A stretch of 64,000 bases of DNA from Streptomyces griseus (GTDB taxonomy: Bacteria > Actinomycetota > Actinomycetes > Streptomycetales > Streptomycetaceae): assembly GCF_001715295.1 (NCBI RefSeq), contig NZ_MDKB01000005.1:187645-251644 (forward strand). The letters run 5' to 3'. The stretch's first letter is position 1. Every line of letters begins with the position of its first letter. The position numbers and the translations under genes were made by a program. Positions 1-8,167 of the stretch are shown here, piece after piece. Below the pieces are notes generated by a model. That model saw only the letters and a program-made list of their open reading frames with translations. It made no database searches and was not told the DNA's origin.

Positions 1-776
1 TACAGCCGGCCGTAGCTGCCGATGTGGGTGGCGTACAGGGTGAAGCCGGCCGAGGCGAACAACCAGAGGAACGCCGCGAGCACCCCGCCCGGCAGCCCGC
101 GCCGCACCCCCCGGGCGGAGGCCGGGCCGGTACGGAAGAGGACCAGGATCAGACAGGCGACCAGACAGAGCAGCACGGGCCACTTGAGGCCGGTCCACAA
201 GGCGTCCCCGGCGTGCGCGAGGCCCACGCGGCGGCCGAGCCACCGGGCCAGGGGCCCGCTGAGTACGAGGGCGAACGCGCTCGTCATCAGCAGGACGAGC
301 AGCCCGACGGCGGAGACCACGATGAGGTGCGCCCTGCGCAGGGCGGGACGGGTGTCCTCCACGTGGTGCATCGCGTGCAGGGCCCGGCGGAAGACCGCGA
401 GATAGCTGCAGGCGGACCATACGGCGCTGACGCTGCCGGTGGCCACCAGGAGCCGGACGGCGGTCCGCTCGTGGGTGGCCTCCTCCAGGGGGCGGCGCAG
501 CGCGGCCCCGGACTCGGCGGGCGCGTAGGCGGTGATGTCCGCGATCAGGGCCGTGGTGGCCTCGGGGTTGGACAGGCCGATGACGGAGACGGTGACCAGG
601 AGGGCGGGGAGCAACGCGAGGATGGCGTAGTAGGTGAGGGCTGCAGCCCAGTCGGAGATGTCGTCGTTCCACAGCGAGACGGGGGTGCGCCGCAGCGCCG
701 TCCGCCAGCGTGCTTTCCTCCCGACGGCGGCCGCGGGCGTGATTCGTTCCGTCGCGGGGGCGGTCTCGCTGGGCAC
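1..776 (-). CDS. YihY/BrkB-family inner-membrane protein, C-terminus outside window
   Basis: Read leftward from a GTG at 776 preceded by GGAG eight bases away; the reading frame stays open to the window edge, so the C-terminal part is missing. The visible ~258 residues begin with a basic cytoplasmic stretch, then NDDISDWAAALTYYAIL followed by a hydrophobic helix. This is the typical opening of the YihY/virulence factor BrkB family. Further long hydrophobic segments lie near residues 105, 145, 190 and 230. Family members are polytopic inner-membrane proteins of poorly defined function; the old ribonuclease BN label is discredited. The neighbouring cupin gene lies upstream on the same strand about 120 bases away, so co-transcription is possible. 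The assignment rests on the N-terminal motif and the helix pattern. Confidence 0.85.
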   Translation of the reverse strand, partial: MPSETAPATERITPAAAVGRKARWRTALRRTPVSLWNDDISDWAAALTYYAILALLPALLVTVSVIGLSNPEATTALIADITAYAPAESGAALRRPLEEATHERTAVRLLVATGSVSAVWSACSYLAVFRRALHAMHHVEDTRPALRRAHLIVVSAVGLLVLLMTSAFALVLSGPLARWLGRRVGLAHAGDALWTGLKWPVLLCLVACLILVLFRTGPASARGVRRGLPGGVLAAFLWLFASAGFTLYATHIGSYGRL

Positions 777-897
777 GCTGTCTCTCCGGAGGCCGTAGGA
801 AGGGTCGGCGGCCCGGATGGTGTCGCCGGACGGTCCGGCGGGCGGGCTGCCCCCCTTTCTCTCATGCCTCGCCCCGGCGGGTGTACTCCCGGTGGGC

Positions 898-1215
898 TCA
901 GTCGTTCACGGCGGTCAGCAGCACGACGGCGTCCGACAGGGCCAGCACCCCGTGCCGTTCCCGCGGGGTGGCGCGGAGGGCGCCCGCCGACATGTCGATG
1001 TCGCCGGAGGCGGCGGTGATCCGGACCGAGCCCCGCAGCACCTGGAGAGAGGCGGCGGGCGGCGCGTTGTGCTCGTCGAGGGCCGAGCCCTCGGTGAGCG
1101 CGATCACCGTCTGGCGCAGCGGCTCCTGGCGGAGCAGGAGGTGGGCGCTGCGGCCGTGGGCATCGGCGCGGGCCGCGGCCAGGTGCTCGTCGGCGAGAGC
1201 GTTGAGATCATTCAT
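898..1215 (-). CDS. Small cupin-fold protein
   Basis: The product is 105 residues starting at ATG 1215 (MNDLNALADE). A helical N-terminal third is followed by a beta-rich stretch: TVIALTEGSALDEH, then LQVLRGSVRI, then RHGVLALSDAVVLLT. This is the pattern of a short single-domain cupin. Only a few histidines are present (EHN and RHG), so metal binding is uncertain. Many small Streptomyces cupins of this size have no known substrate. The gene is read in the same direction as the YihY gene downstream. Several in-frame codons extend upstream, but the ATG is chosen because upstream residues have no cupin character and poor codon bias. Confidence 0.7.
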   Translation of the reverse strand: MNDLNALADEHLAAARADAHGRSAHLLLRQEPLRQTVIALTEGSALDEHNAPPAASLQVLRGSVRITAASGDIDMSAGALRATPRERHGVLALSDAVVLLTAVND

Positions 1216-1655
1216 ACGACCACTGTGCCGCAGCCCCCACTCCCCCGCTATCCACCGGGGTGGGCGCCCCCGAAGGGTGCCGGGGGCGCGGCGGACCGCC
1301 GGTGAGCAGCACCGCCGGGCGGCCGGAGCGGCGGACGGATCGCCGGTGCGGCCCGGTCCGTCGGTCCCGGCGAGGGCGAGGACGTCCCGCGCTCCCGCTT
1401 CCGTTGCGGCGTCGCGGGGCGCTCTGCCGGAACAGCGTCGAGGCGTGCGTGCACGGGACAGGTCGTGGTGCGGGTGCTGCGCTCGGAGAGCCGCGGAGGA
1501 CTGCTGGAGTGACGGCCGGGCTGGAACGGGGGCGCGCGCCACGGCCGGGTATGTGTGCGCGGGGCCCATGCCGGTGCGAGGAAGTCCGAGGACGGTGTCC
1601 CTTCTCGTGTGCGAGCGGAGAACGCCGGTGAGCGCCTGTTCCACGGCACGGCGAA
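1216..1655. other. Intergenic stretch with no supported gene
   Basis: About 440 bases between the cupin gene and the subtilase terminator. The open frames here on both strands are arginine/proline-rich and lack a credible ribosome-binding site or family resemblance. The cupin promoter probably lies at its left end, but I could not pick convincing hexamers. Confidence 0.5.
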
Positions 1656-1686
1656 GAGCGGGGTCCCCGCGTCGTGGACCCCGCTC
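1656..1686 (-). terminator. Rho-independent-type hairpin after the subtilase gene
   Basis: A perfect 11-base inverted repeat (GAGCGGGGTCC / GGACCCCGCTC) with a 9-base loop starts 20 bases past the protease stop codon. As is usual in Streptomyces there is no clear U-tract. Confidence 0.75.
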
Positions 1687-1705
1687 CCGTGGGACCTGCC
1701 CGGGG

Positions 1706-2947
1706 TCAGAGACCGCCGGTGTGGAGCAGCCGGTCGGGCGAGCCGGTGCCCAGGCCCGTCAGGACGTCCGGGGTGGCCTTCGCGGCGAGCCCGTCGGCGA
1801 CCTGCTGCGGCGTGGCGTCCGGGTGCTGCTCCAGGTAGAGGGCGGCGGCGCCGGCGGCGTGCGGGCTGGCCATGGACGTACCGCTCAGCTTCGTGGAACC
1901 GCCGCCGAGCTTGGCGGAGACGATGTCCAGTCCGGGGGCGTACATCCACACACAGGTGCCCCAGTTGCTGAACGCCGTCTGACGGTCCTGTGTGTCGGAG
2001 GCACCGACGGCGACCGTACGTCCGGCGCGGGCCGGGGAGACGTCGCAGGCGTCCTGGTTCTCGTTGCCCGCGGCGACGACGGGCAGGGTGCCCTGCTCGG
2101 CGAGTGCGTCGAACGCGTCGTCCACGGCCGACGAGGCGGGGCCGCCGAGCGAGGCGTTGACCACGGCCGGCTGCTCGGCGTTCCGGGCGATCCAGTCAAG
2201 GCCTGCGATGATCCCGGCCCACGTGCCCGAGCCCTCGCAGTCGAGCACCCGCACCGGCACGAGCGACGCGGAGCGGGCGACACCGTACGTCTCACCGGCC
2301 ACCGTCCCGGCCACGTGCGTGCCGTGGCCGTTGCAGTCCTCGCCGTCGCGGCCGTCGCCGATCGCGTCGTAGCCGGCACGCACCCGGCCGCCGAACTCGC
2401 TGTGCGCGGACTCGATGCCGGTGTCGAGGATGTAGGCGGTCACACCCCGGCCCGTACCGGCCGTCTCGTAGGCGCCGTCGAGCGGCAGGCTCCGCTGGTC
2501 GATGCGGTCCAGTCCCCAGCTCCCGGCCGCGACCAGACTCCCCGCCGCCCCCGCCGCGGGTGTCCTGGCCGGCACCGTCCCCGCCGGAGCCGGCCTCGCC
2601 GAAGCCGTTTTCACGGCGGGCGGCGAGACGGAGGCCTCGCTGTTCTCCTCGACGGCCTGGACACCGGCCGCGCCGCGCACCTTCTCCAGCTGGTCCGCCG
2701 TGAGTGAGGCCGCGAAGCCGCGCAGGACCTTGCTGTACGTGAACAGGGGGCTGACCCCGAGCTGCTCGGCCGTGGCACCCGGCGTCCGACCGGCCGACAG
2801 GGTGACGATGTACTGCCCGGGTACGGCCCGGGCCGACTGCTGTACCGGAACGAGTGTCTCCCCGGTGTCGGCCGTGGCCTGACCGGTGCCGATCAGGGGG
2901 GTGATCAGCAGCAGAGCGGCTGGGACCCAGCGGGCGCGCAGGCGCAT
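1706..2947 (-). CDS. Secreted subtilisin-like serine protease (S8 family) with I9 propeptide
   Basis: A 413-residue extracellular serine peptidase. Start ATG 2947 has AAGGGAG five bases upstream; longer frames to 3100 add no signal-like sequence. Residues 1-26 form a signal peptide (basic start, hydrophobic core, ends near ATA). Residues 41-105 are an inhibitor I9 propeptide (GQYIVTLS), and the mature catalytic domain starts near residue 143. The catalytic triad is visible as Asp175 (ILDTGIE), His208 (NGHGTHVAG) and Ser358 (SGTSMASPHAAG), with the oxyanion Asn at 295 (AAGNEN). There is no C-terminal cell-wall or P-domain extension, so it should be a freely secreted protease of the proteinase-K/aqualysin type. 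The gene is alone and divergent from the YdeI-like gene, with a 240-base shared promoter region. Confidence 0.95.
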   Translation of the reverse strand: MRLRARWVPAALLLITPLIGTGQATADTGETLVPVQQSARAVPGQYIVTLSAGRTPGATAEQLGVSPLFTYSKVLRGFAASLTADQLEKVRGAAGVQAVEENSEASVSPPAVKTASARPAPAGTVPARTPAAGAAGSLVAAGSWGLDRIDQRSLPLDGAYETAGTGRGVTAYILDTGIESAHSEFGGRVRAGYDAIGDGRDGEDCNGHGTHVAGTVAGETYGVARSASLVPVRVLDCEGSGTWAGIIAGLDWIARNAEQPAVVNASLGGPASSAVDDAFDALAEQGTLPVVAAGNENQDACDVSPARAGRTVAVGASDTQDRQTAFSNWGTCVWMYAPGLDIVSAKLGGGSTKLSGTSMASPHAAGAAALYLEQHPDATPQQVADGLAAKATPDVLTGLGTGSPDRLLHTGGL

Positions 2948-3188
2948 GCGTTCTCCCTTGAGGTGGAGGAGCGGCTCGCGGACCGGGAAGATCCGCGAGG
3001 TGCGAACACCTGACCTTTCGTCCACCTGCCGGGCGGGCCTGAGCCGCGTCAGCCGGACGGCGCAACGCTGCGTCAGGTGCGGATCCGCCGCTGACCCCAA
3101 GCTGACCGGTATTCAGGACACTCCCTGTCCTGTCAGTCGCTTAGCGTACGGATTCTCACCCGGTCGAACTGGAGAAGGCGGTGCGGCC

Positions 3189-3791
3189 ATGGCCGTGGAA
3201 CCGACATCCGGCCGTGCGGACGGAGCGGACCTCGAACCGCTGGCCTTCGCGTGTGCCGATGCCCTGGAGTCGTGGCTGGCGGACCACCACGCGGTGCGCC
3301 CGCACCTCTGGCTGAAGATGGCGAAGAAGGGCTCCGGCGTCGAGTCGGTCACGGCGACCGAGGTCATCGACGTCGTCCTCTGCTACGGCTGGATCGACGG
3401 GCAGCGCAAGTCGCTCGACGGGACGTATTACCTCCAGCGGATCTCACCGCGCCGCCGGGGAAGCCGGTGGTCACAGGTCAACGTCCGCAAGGTCGAGGCA
3501 CTGACGGCCGCCGGACGCATGCGGGAGCCCGGCCTGGCCCACGTCCGGGCCGCGCAGACGGACGGGCGGTGGGCGGCCGCGTACCCCTCGCAGAGGGAGG
3601 CCACCGTGCCCGGCGACCTCGCCGCCGCGCTGGCCACAGACGCCCGCGCGGCACGTCGCTTCGAGCAGCTCGGCAGGACGGACAGATATCTCGTCATCGT
3701 CGACCTCCTGTGGGCCAGAACGCCGGAAGGGAGGGCCGCCCGGCTCGCGCGGACAATGGCGAAGCTGGCGGCGGAGGACGAGCCGGGCTGA
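3189..3791 (+). CDS. YdeI/OmpD-associated family protein
   Basis: A 200-residue cytosolic protein with the core of the YdeI/OmpD-associated family: LWLKMAKKGSG near residue 40, then EVIDVVLCYGWIDGQ, YYLQRISPRRRGSRWS and NVRKVEAL. The C-terminal part is helical. No biochemical function is established for the family; some members are stress- or cell-envelope-linked. Start ATG 3189 is preferred because the family match begins soon after it, although its nearest purine run (GGAGAAGG) is rather far away, about 10-14 bases. The longer open frame from 2886 runs through the protease promoter region and is not protein-like. Confidence 0.85.
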   Translation: MAVEPTSGRADGADLEPLAFACADALESWLADHHAVRPHLWLKMAKKGSGVESVTATEVIDVVLCYGWIDGQRKSLDGTYYLQRISPRRRGSRWSQVNVRKVEALTAAGRMREPGLAHVRAAQTDGRWAAAYPSQREATVPGDLAAALATDARAARRFEQLGRTDRYLVIVDLLWARTPEGRAARLARTMAKLAAEDEPG

Positions 3792-3942
3792 GCCGCGTAC
3801 CCGTTCCGGATGCACCCGGAGTGCCGGGGCTCGGTCGGCAGGGTCGACGTGCGCCCGCTGTCCCCCACGCTCCTCGAGCGGACGCTCCACCCCGGAAGGC
3901 CGGGACCTGTCCGAAGTGACGCGGGCGGGCCGGAGGCACCGG

Positions 3943-5019
3943 TCACCGCGCCGCGCTGGACGTCAGATGCGGGAAGCGCAGTTCCGTGCGGCTGCGCGCG
4001 GTGTCGCCGGGGCGCAGGACGGCGGTGGGGAACTCGGGCCGGTTGGGCGAGTCGGGCAGGTGCTGGGTCTCCAGGCAGATCGCGCCGTGGCGTTCGTGAC
4101 GGCGGCCGGTGGCGTCGGTGAACTCCCCGTCGAGCTGGTTGGCGGTGTAGACCTGGAGGCCGGGCTCGGTGGTCCATATCTCCATGACGCGGCGGGCGTC
4201 CGGGGCGATGAGGCGTGCCGCGCGGCGCAGGCCGCCGTCGCCGGCGCGCAGCACCCAGCAGTGGTCGAAGCCACCCGCGGCCCTCAGCTGTCCGTCGTCG
4301 TGGCCGAGCCGTTCGGCCAGGACGCGGGGCACGGTGAGGTCGAAGGGGGTGCCCCGGACCTCGGCCGGAGGGCCCTGGGGGATGCCGTCGGCGTCCACCG
4401 GCAGGTAGGTGTCGGCGTCGACCTCCAGGTGGTGGCCGAGGACGTCGTCCCGGCCGGCCAGGTCGAAGTAGGCGTGGTTGGTGAGGCTGACGACGGTGGG
4501 GCGGTCGGTGACCGACGCGTAGTCGACGGCCAGGGTGCCGGCCCCGTCGAGGGTGTACGTGACGGTGGCGTCGAGCGTCCCGGGGAAGCCCATGTCGCCG
4601 TCGGGGCTGCGCAGGGTGAGCCGCAGGGACGCGGTGTCGCCGGTGGTGTCCGCGCTCGCGTCCCACACCTTGGTGTGGAAGCCCTGGGGGCCGCCGTGCA
4701 GCGCGTGGCCGCGGTCGTTGGCGGGGACGTGGTGGGTCGTGCCGTCGAGGGTGAATCGGCCGTGCGCGATGCGGTTGGCGTACCGCCCGACGACGGCGCC
4801 GAAGTACGGGTGCCCGGCCGTGTAGTCGTCGACGGCGGCCAGCGAACGGACGACCGAGGCGGAGGCGCCCGTGGTGTCCGGCACGGTGAGACGGTGCAGG
4901 GAGGCGCCGTAGGTCAGTATCCCGGCCGTGACCCCCGTACCGCAGTCGAGGGTCCACAGATGGGTGGGGGTGCCGTGGGCGGAGCCGAACGGGGTGCTGT
5001 GCACGGTGGGGCGCGGCAT
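3943..5019 (-). CDS. galM: Aldose 1-epimerase (mutarotase)
   Basis: A 358-residue galactose-mutarotase-type enzyme interconverting alpha and beta anomers of aldoses. Family hallmarks are visible: GRYANRIAHGRF near 78-89, the catalytic histidines at HGGPQGFH (His108) and NHAYFDL (His182), and the catalytic-base region ICLETQHLPDSPN near the C-terminus. There is no signal peptide, so it acts in the cytosol. Its ATG overlaps the LacI stop codon in a TGATG junction, so the two are translationally coupled. It is the last gene of the importer operon, fitting a role in equilibrating the imported sugar before phosphorylation. Its presence is consistent with a galactose- or arabinose-like substrate but does not prove which. 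Confidence 0.93.
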   Translation of the reverse strand: MPRPTVHSTPFGSAHGTPTHLWTLDCGTGVTAGILTYGASLHRLTVPDTTGASASVVRSLAAVDDYTAGHPYFGAVVGRYANRIAHGRFTLDGTTHHVPANDRGHALHGGPQGFHTKVWDASADTTGDTASLRLTLRSPDGDMGFPGTLDATVTYTLDGAGTLAVDYASVTDRPTVVSLTNHAYFDLAGRDDVLGHHLEVDADTYLPVDADGIPQGPPAEVRGTPFDLTVPRVLAERLGHDDGQLRAAGGFDHCWVLRAGDGGLRRAARLIAPDARRVMEIWTTEPGLQVYTANQLDGEFTDATGRRHERHGAICLETQHLPDSPNRPEFPTAVLRPGDTARSRTELRFPHLTSSAAR

Positions 5020-6056
5020 CAGAGGTCCTCGGGAAGAGCGGCGGCGGGCCGGGGCGCGGTGGACTCCCGCACGACGAGCCGGTAGCCGGGGCGTGGCCGG
5101 CGAGGTTCGGCCACCGGCGCGCCGGAGAGCCGTTCGACGAGGCTGTCGACGGCCAGGCGGGCGATGGCCTCCTTGTCCGGGGCGATGGTGGTGAGCGTGG
5201 TGGTGCCGTAACTGCTCTCCTCGATGTCGTCGAAGCCGACGACGGCGATGTCGGCGGGGATGCGCAGCCCTCGCGCCGTGATGGTCCGCATGGCGCCGAT
5301 GGCGATCAGGTCGTTGTAGGCGAACACGGCGTCGGGCCGCTCCCCCCGGTCCAGGAGGGCCGCCATGCCGGCGGCACCGTCCTCGCGGCCGTAGCCGTCG
5401 GTGACCACGACGAGCTTCTCGTCGGGGATGATCCCGGCGGCGGCGAGTTCCTCGCGCCAGCCCCGCAGGCGCAGATGGGCGGGCTGACGTTCGCGGCCGG
5501 TGCGCGATCCGAGGAAGGCGATCCGGCGATGGCCCAGGCCGAGAAGGTGGCGCACGGCGTCGCGGGCCGCTGCCACGTTGTCGATGGCGATGTGGTCGTA
5601 CGGTGCCTCGTACTCGCGCTCGCCGAGCAGGACCAGCGGCGCCGTCTCGGTGCGTGCCATGAGGTCCTCGGTCTCCAGGTGGATGGGGCTGAGGATGAGC
5701 CCGTCGATGACGTGCGACCGGAATCCCTGGCTGACCAGGAGCTCCTTCTCCCGCAGCCCCGCCGTGTGGTCGACCAGGACGGTGTAGTCGTGGCGGGCGG
5801 CCGCGTCCACCACCGCCCCGGCGAGCTCCGCGAAGTACGGGTTGCCGAACTCGGGGACGGCGAGGGCGATGATGCCGGTGCGGCCCTTGCGCAGATGACG
5901 TGCGGTGAGGTTCGGCCGGTAGCCGAGCTCGTCGATCGCCTGCTGCACCTTGGCGCGCATGCCGGGTGTGACGTGCTGATAGTTGTTCACCACGTTCGAC
6001 ACGGTCTTGATGGACACGCCCGCCCGTTGCGCAACGTCCTTGAGGCTGACGCCCAC
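5019..6056 (-). CDS. LacI-family sugar-responsive repressor
   Basis: A 345-residue regulator. Residues 2-50 hold a classic LacI helix-turn-helix and hinge (VSLKDVAQRAGVSIKTVSN, later GYRPNLTARHLR). The remainder is a periplasmic-binding-protein-like effector domain (GFDDIEES near residue 275). Start GTG 6056 has GAGGAG four bases upstream. It lies 66 bases downstream of the second permease gene and overlaps galM by one base, so it is inside the sugar operon and probably represses it from an ACAACGTT operator near 11131. The effector is presumably the imported sugar, by analogy with other members; nothing in the sequence identifies it. Confidence 0.93.
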   Translation of the reverse strand: MGVSLKDVAQRAGVSIKTVSNVVNNYQHVTPGMRAKVQQAIDELGYRPNLTARHLRKGRTGIIALAVPEFGNPYFAELAGAVVDAAARHDYTVLVDHTAGLREKELLVSQGFRSHVIDGLILSPIHLETEDLMARTETAPLVLLGEREYEAPYDHIAIDNVAAARDAVRHLLGLGHRRIAFLGSRTGRERQPAHLRLRGWREELAAAGIIPDEKLVVVTDGYGREDGAAGMAALLDRGERPDAVFAYNDLIAIGAMRTITARGLRIPADIAVVGFDDIEESSYGTTTLTTIAPDKEAIARLAVDSLVERLSGAPVAEPRRPRPGYRLVVRESTAPRPAAALPEDL

Positions 6057-6122
6057 GGCACTCCTCGGCTCGACTCGGCTCTTCGGATCGGTGGATACAG
6101 CTCGTCCACGGCTGGTCCGCGG

Positions 6123-7172
6123 TCAGGTGCTTCTGCGACTGCGTGCCAGGTAACGCTGGGCCACCACGACAACGATAAGGAAACCCCCGCTGACCACGGA
6201 CTGGTACGAGGAGTTGAGCGAACCGATCTGGTTGATCAGGTTCTGGATGACGGCGAGGAGCAGGACGCCCCAGAGCGTGCCGCTGATCGAGCCCGCGCCG
6301 CCGATGAGCAGCGTGCCGCCGATGACGACGGCGGAGATCGCGTCGAGCTCCATGCCGACGCCGACGATGGTGACGCCGGAGGACAGTCTGGCCGCGTTCA
6401 GCGCGCCGGCGAGTCCGGCCAGCAGACCGCTGAGCGTGTAGACGAGGATCTTGGTCCGCGCGACGGGGAGGCCCATCAGGGTGGCGGCGTCGCTGCTGCC
6501 GCCGACGGCGAAGAGCGTCTGCCCGAACGAGGTGCGCTGCAGGACGAGTCCGCCGGCGCCGAAGAGGACCAGGGCGATCAGGATCGGGTGGCCGAATCCC
6601 CAGACGGCGCCCTGGCCGAGGTCACCGAAGGCGGAGTCCTTGGGCACCAGGTAAGTGGTGGCCCCCTCGTCGGTGAAGGCGAGCAGGACGCCCCGGGCTC
6701 CCAGCAGGGTGGCGAGGGTGACGATGAAGGGGGCCATGTTCCCCCGGGCTATCAGGAGCCCGTTGAGCAGGCCGATCGCGCCGCACACGGCGAGGGGGAG
6801 GAGCAGGGCGGCGAGGAATCCGTACTGCGAGGCCCAGGCTGCGAGGACTCCGCCCAGGGCGAAGACCGATCCGACGGACAGGTCGATTCCGCCGGTGATG
6901 ATGACCATCGTCATGCCGAGCGCGACGACGGCGAGGAAGGAGGCCTGGATGGTGATGCCGCGGGCGTTGTCCAAGGAGGCGAAGCTCGGGTAGATGAAGG
7001 AGGCGGCGATCACCACGGTGAGCAGGACCACGAGGACGCCCTGCCGCTGGAGGAGTTCGGCGGCGCGCTGCCGGCCTGTCGGCCCGGTGCCGGGCACGGG
7101 GTGGGCCTCGGCCGGCTTCCGCGGCGCGGGGGCGGGGGCCGTGGCGGTGGATACGGGTGGGGTGTGGTTCAT
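6123..7172 (-). CDS. yjfF: Sugar ABC transporter permease, YjfF/RbsC type
   Basis: A 349-residue membrane permease of the CUT2 (ribose/galactofuranose) class. After a ~35-residue Pro/Ala-rich cytosolic lead there are about eight to ten hydrophobic helices. The CUT2 signature GMTMVIITGGIDLSVGS lies near residue 80, and the C-terminal VGVGMELDAISAVVIGGTLLIGG block closely resembles E. coli YjfF. Start ATG 7172 overlaps the upstream permease stop in an ATGA junction, indicating translational coupling. It would pair with the neighbouring permease as a heterodimer in the membrane, energised by the ATPase at 8164-9771. Confidence 0.92.
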   Translation of the reverse strand: MNHTPPVSTATAPAPAPRKPAEAHPVPGTGPTGRQRAAELLQRQGVLVVLLTVVIAASFIYPSFASLDNARGITIQASFLAVVALGMTMVIITGGIDLSVGSVFALGGVLAAWASQYGFLAALLLPLAVCGAIGLLNGLLIARGNMAPFIVTLATLLGARGVLLAFTDEGATTYLVPKDSAFGDLGQGAVWGFGHPILIALVLFGAGGLVLQRTSFGQTLFAVGGSSDAATLMGLPVARTKILVYTLSGLLAGLAGALNAARLSSGVTIVGVGMELDAISAVVIGGTLLIGGAGSISGTLWGVLLLAVIQNLINQIGSLNSSYQSVVSGGFLIVVVVAQRYLARSRRST

Positions 7173-8167
7173 CGGGACCGACGCTCCCGGGCGACGTAGA
7201 CGGCGGCGATGATGATGGCCGCCTGGGCGATCTGTGCGGTGGAGTCGGGCAGGTCGTGCTTGACGAGCGTGGCGCGCAGGAGCTGCATCAGGAGGGCGCC
7301 TGCCACGGTGCCCAGCACCCGGACGGAACCGCCGTTCAGGGGCGTGCCGCCGACCACGACGGCCGTGATGGCGGAGAGTTCCATGAGGGTGCCCAGCGAG
7401 GACGGGTCGCTCGCGGTGAGCCGGGCCGTGGCGAGGATGCCGGCGAGGGCGGCGAGGACGCCGCAGATCACGTACACGCCGATGAGGACCCGCTTGACGG
7501 GAAGGCCGGCGAGGGCGGCGGCGGAGCGGTTGCCGCCGACGGCGACGATCTGCCGGCCGAAGGTCGTGCGCCGGACCAGGAAGGCCACGGCGACGGCGAG
7601 GATTCCGGCGATCAGGACGACCGGCGGGATGCCGAGGAAGGAGCCGGTTCCCAGCGACAGCAGGTCGGGGTTGACGATCTGCTTGAGCTGACCGTCCGCC
7701 ATGACGAGGGCGAGTCCGCGGCCGCCGACGAAGAGGGCGAGCGTGGCCACGATGGGCTGCAGGCCGACGAGGGAGACCAGGCTGCCGTTGACGGCACCGA
7801 CGACCGCGCCCGCCAGGAGCGAGACGACGAGCGCGGGCACGAGCCCGTAGCCGAGGTAGAGCGGCAGGAAGGCGGCGGCGAGGGCCATGGTCGAGCCGAC
7901 GGACAGGTCGACGCCCTCGGTGCCGATGACCAGGGCCATGCCCAGGGCGACGATGACGATGGGGGCGACCTGGACGAGCTGGGTGCGGAAGTTGTCCGCG
8001 GTCATGAAGTGGTCGGTGAACACCGCGTTGAAGAGCAGCACCACCGCCACGGCGCCGTACACGCCGTACTCCTGGTACCAGGCGGGGTCGCGCAGCCGGG
8101 CCAGGGAGGGTGTGGGCCGGCCGGGCCGTGCGGACTTCGTGGGCGCGGGTGCGGCGGTCGGGGTCAT
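7169..8167 (-). CDS. ytfT: Sugar ABC transporter permease, YtfT type
   Basis: A 332-residue CUT2-class permease with the signature ALGMALVIGTEGVDLSVGS near residue 95 and a C-terminal LMELSAITAVVVGGTPLNGG block. The GTEGVDLSVG form is the YtfT-like variant of the motif. A GAGGAGG ribosome-binding site precedes ATG 8167, and both ends overlap neighbours by ATGA (the ATPase upstream, the second permease downstream). Gene order binding protein-ATPase-permease-permease equals ytfQ-ytfR-ytfT-yjfF of E. coli. Confidence 0.92.
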   Translation of the reverse strand: MTPTAAPAPTKSARPGRPTPSLARLRDPAWYQEYGVYGAVAVVLLFNAVFTDHFMTADNFRTQLVQVAPIVIVALGMALVIGTEGVDLSVGSTMALAAAFLPLYLGYGLVPALVVSLLAGAVVGAVNGSLVSLVGLQPIVATLALFVGGRGLALVMADGQLKQIVNPDLLSLGTGSFLGIPPVVLIAGILAVAVAFLVRRTTFGRQIVAVGGNRSAAALAGLPVKRVLIGVYVICGVLAALAGILATARLTASDPSSLGTLMELSAITAVVVGGTPLNGGSVRVLGTVAGALLMQLLRATLVKHDLPDSTAQIAQAAIIIAAVYVARERRSR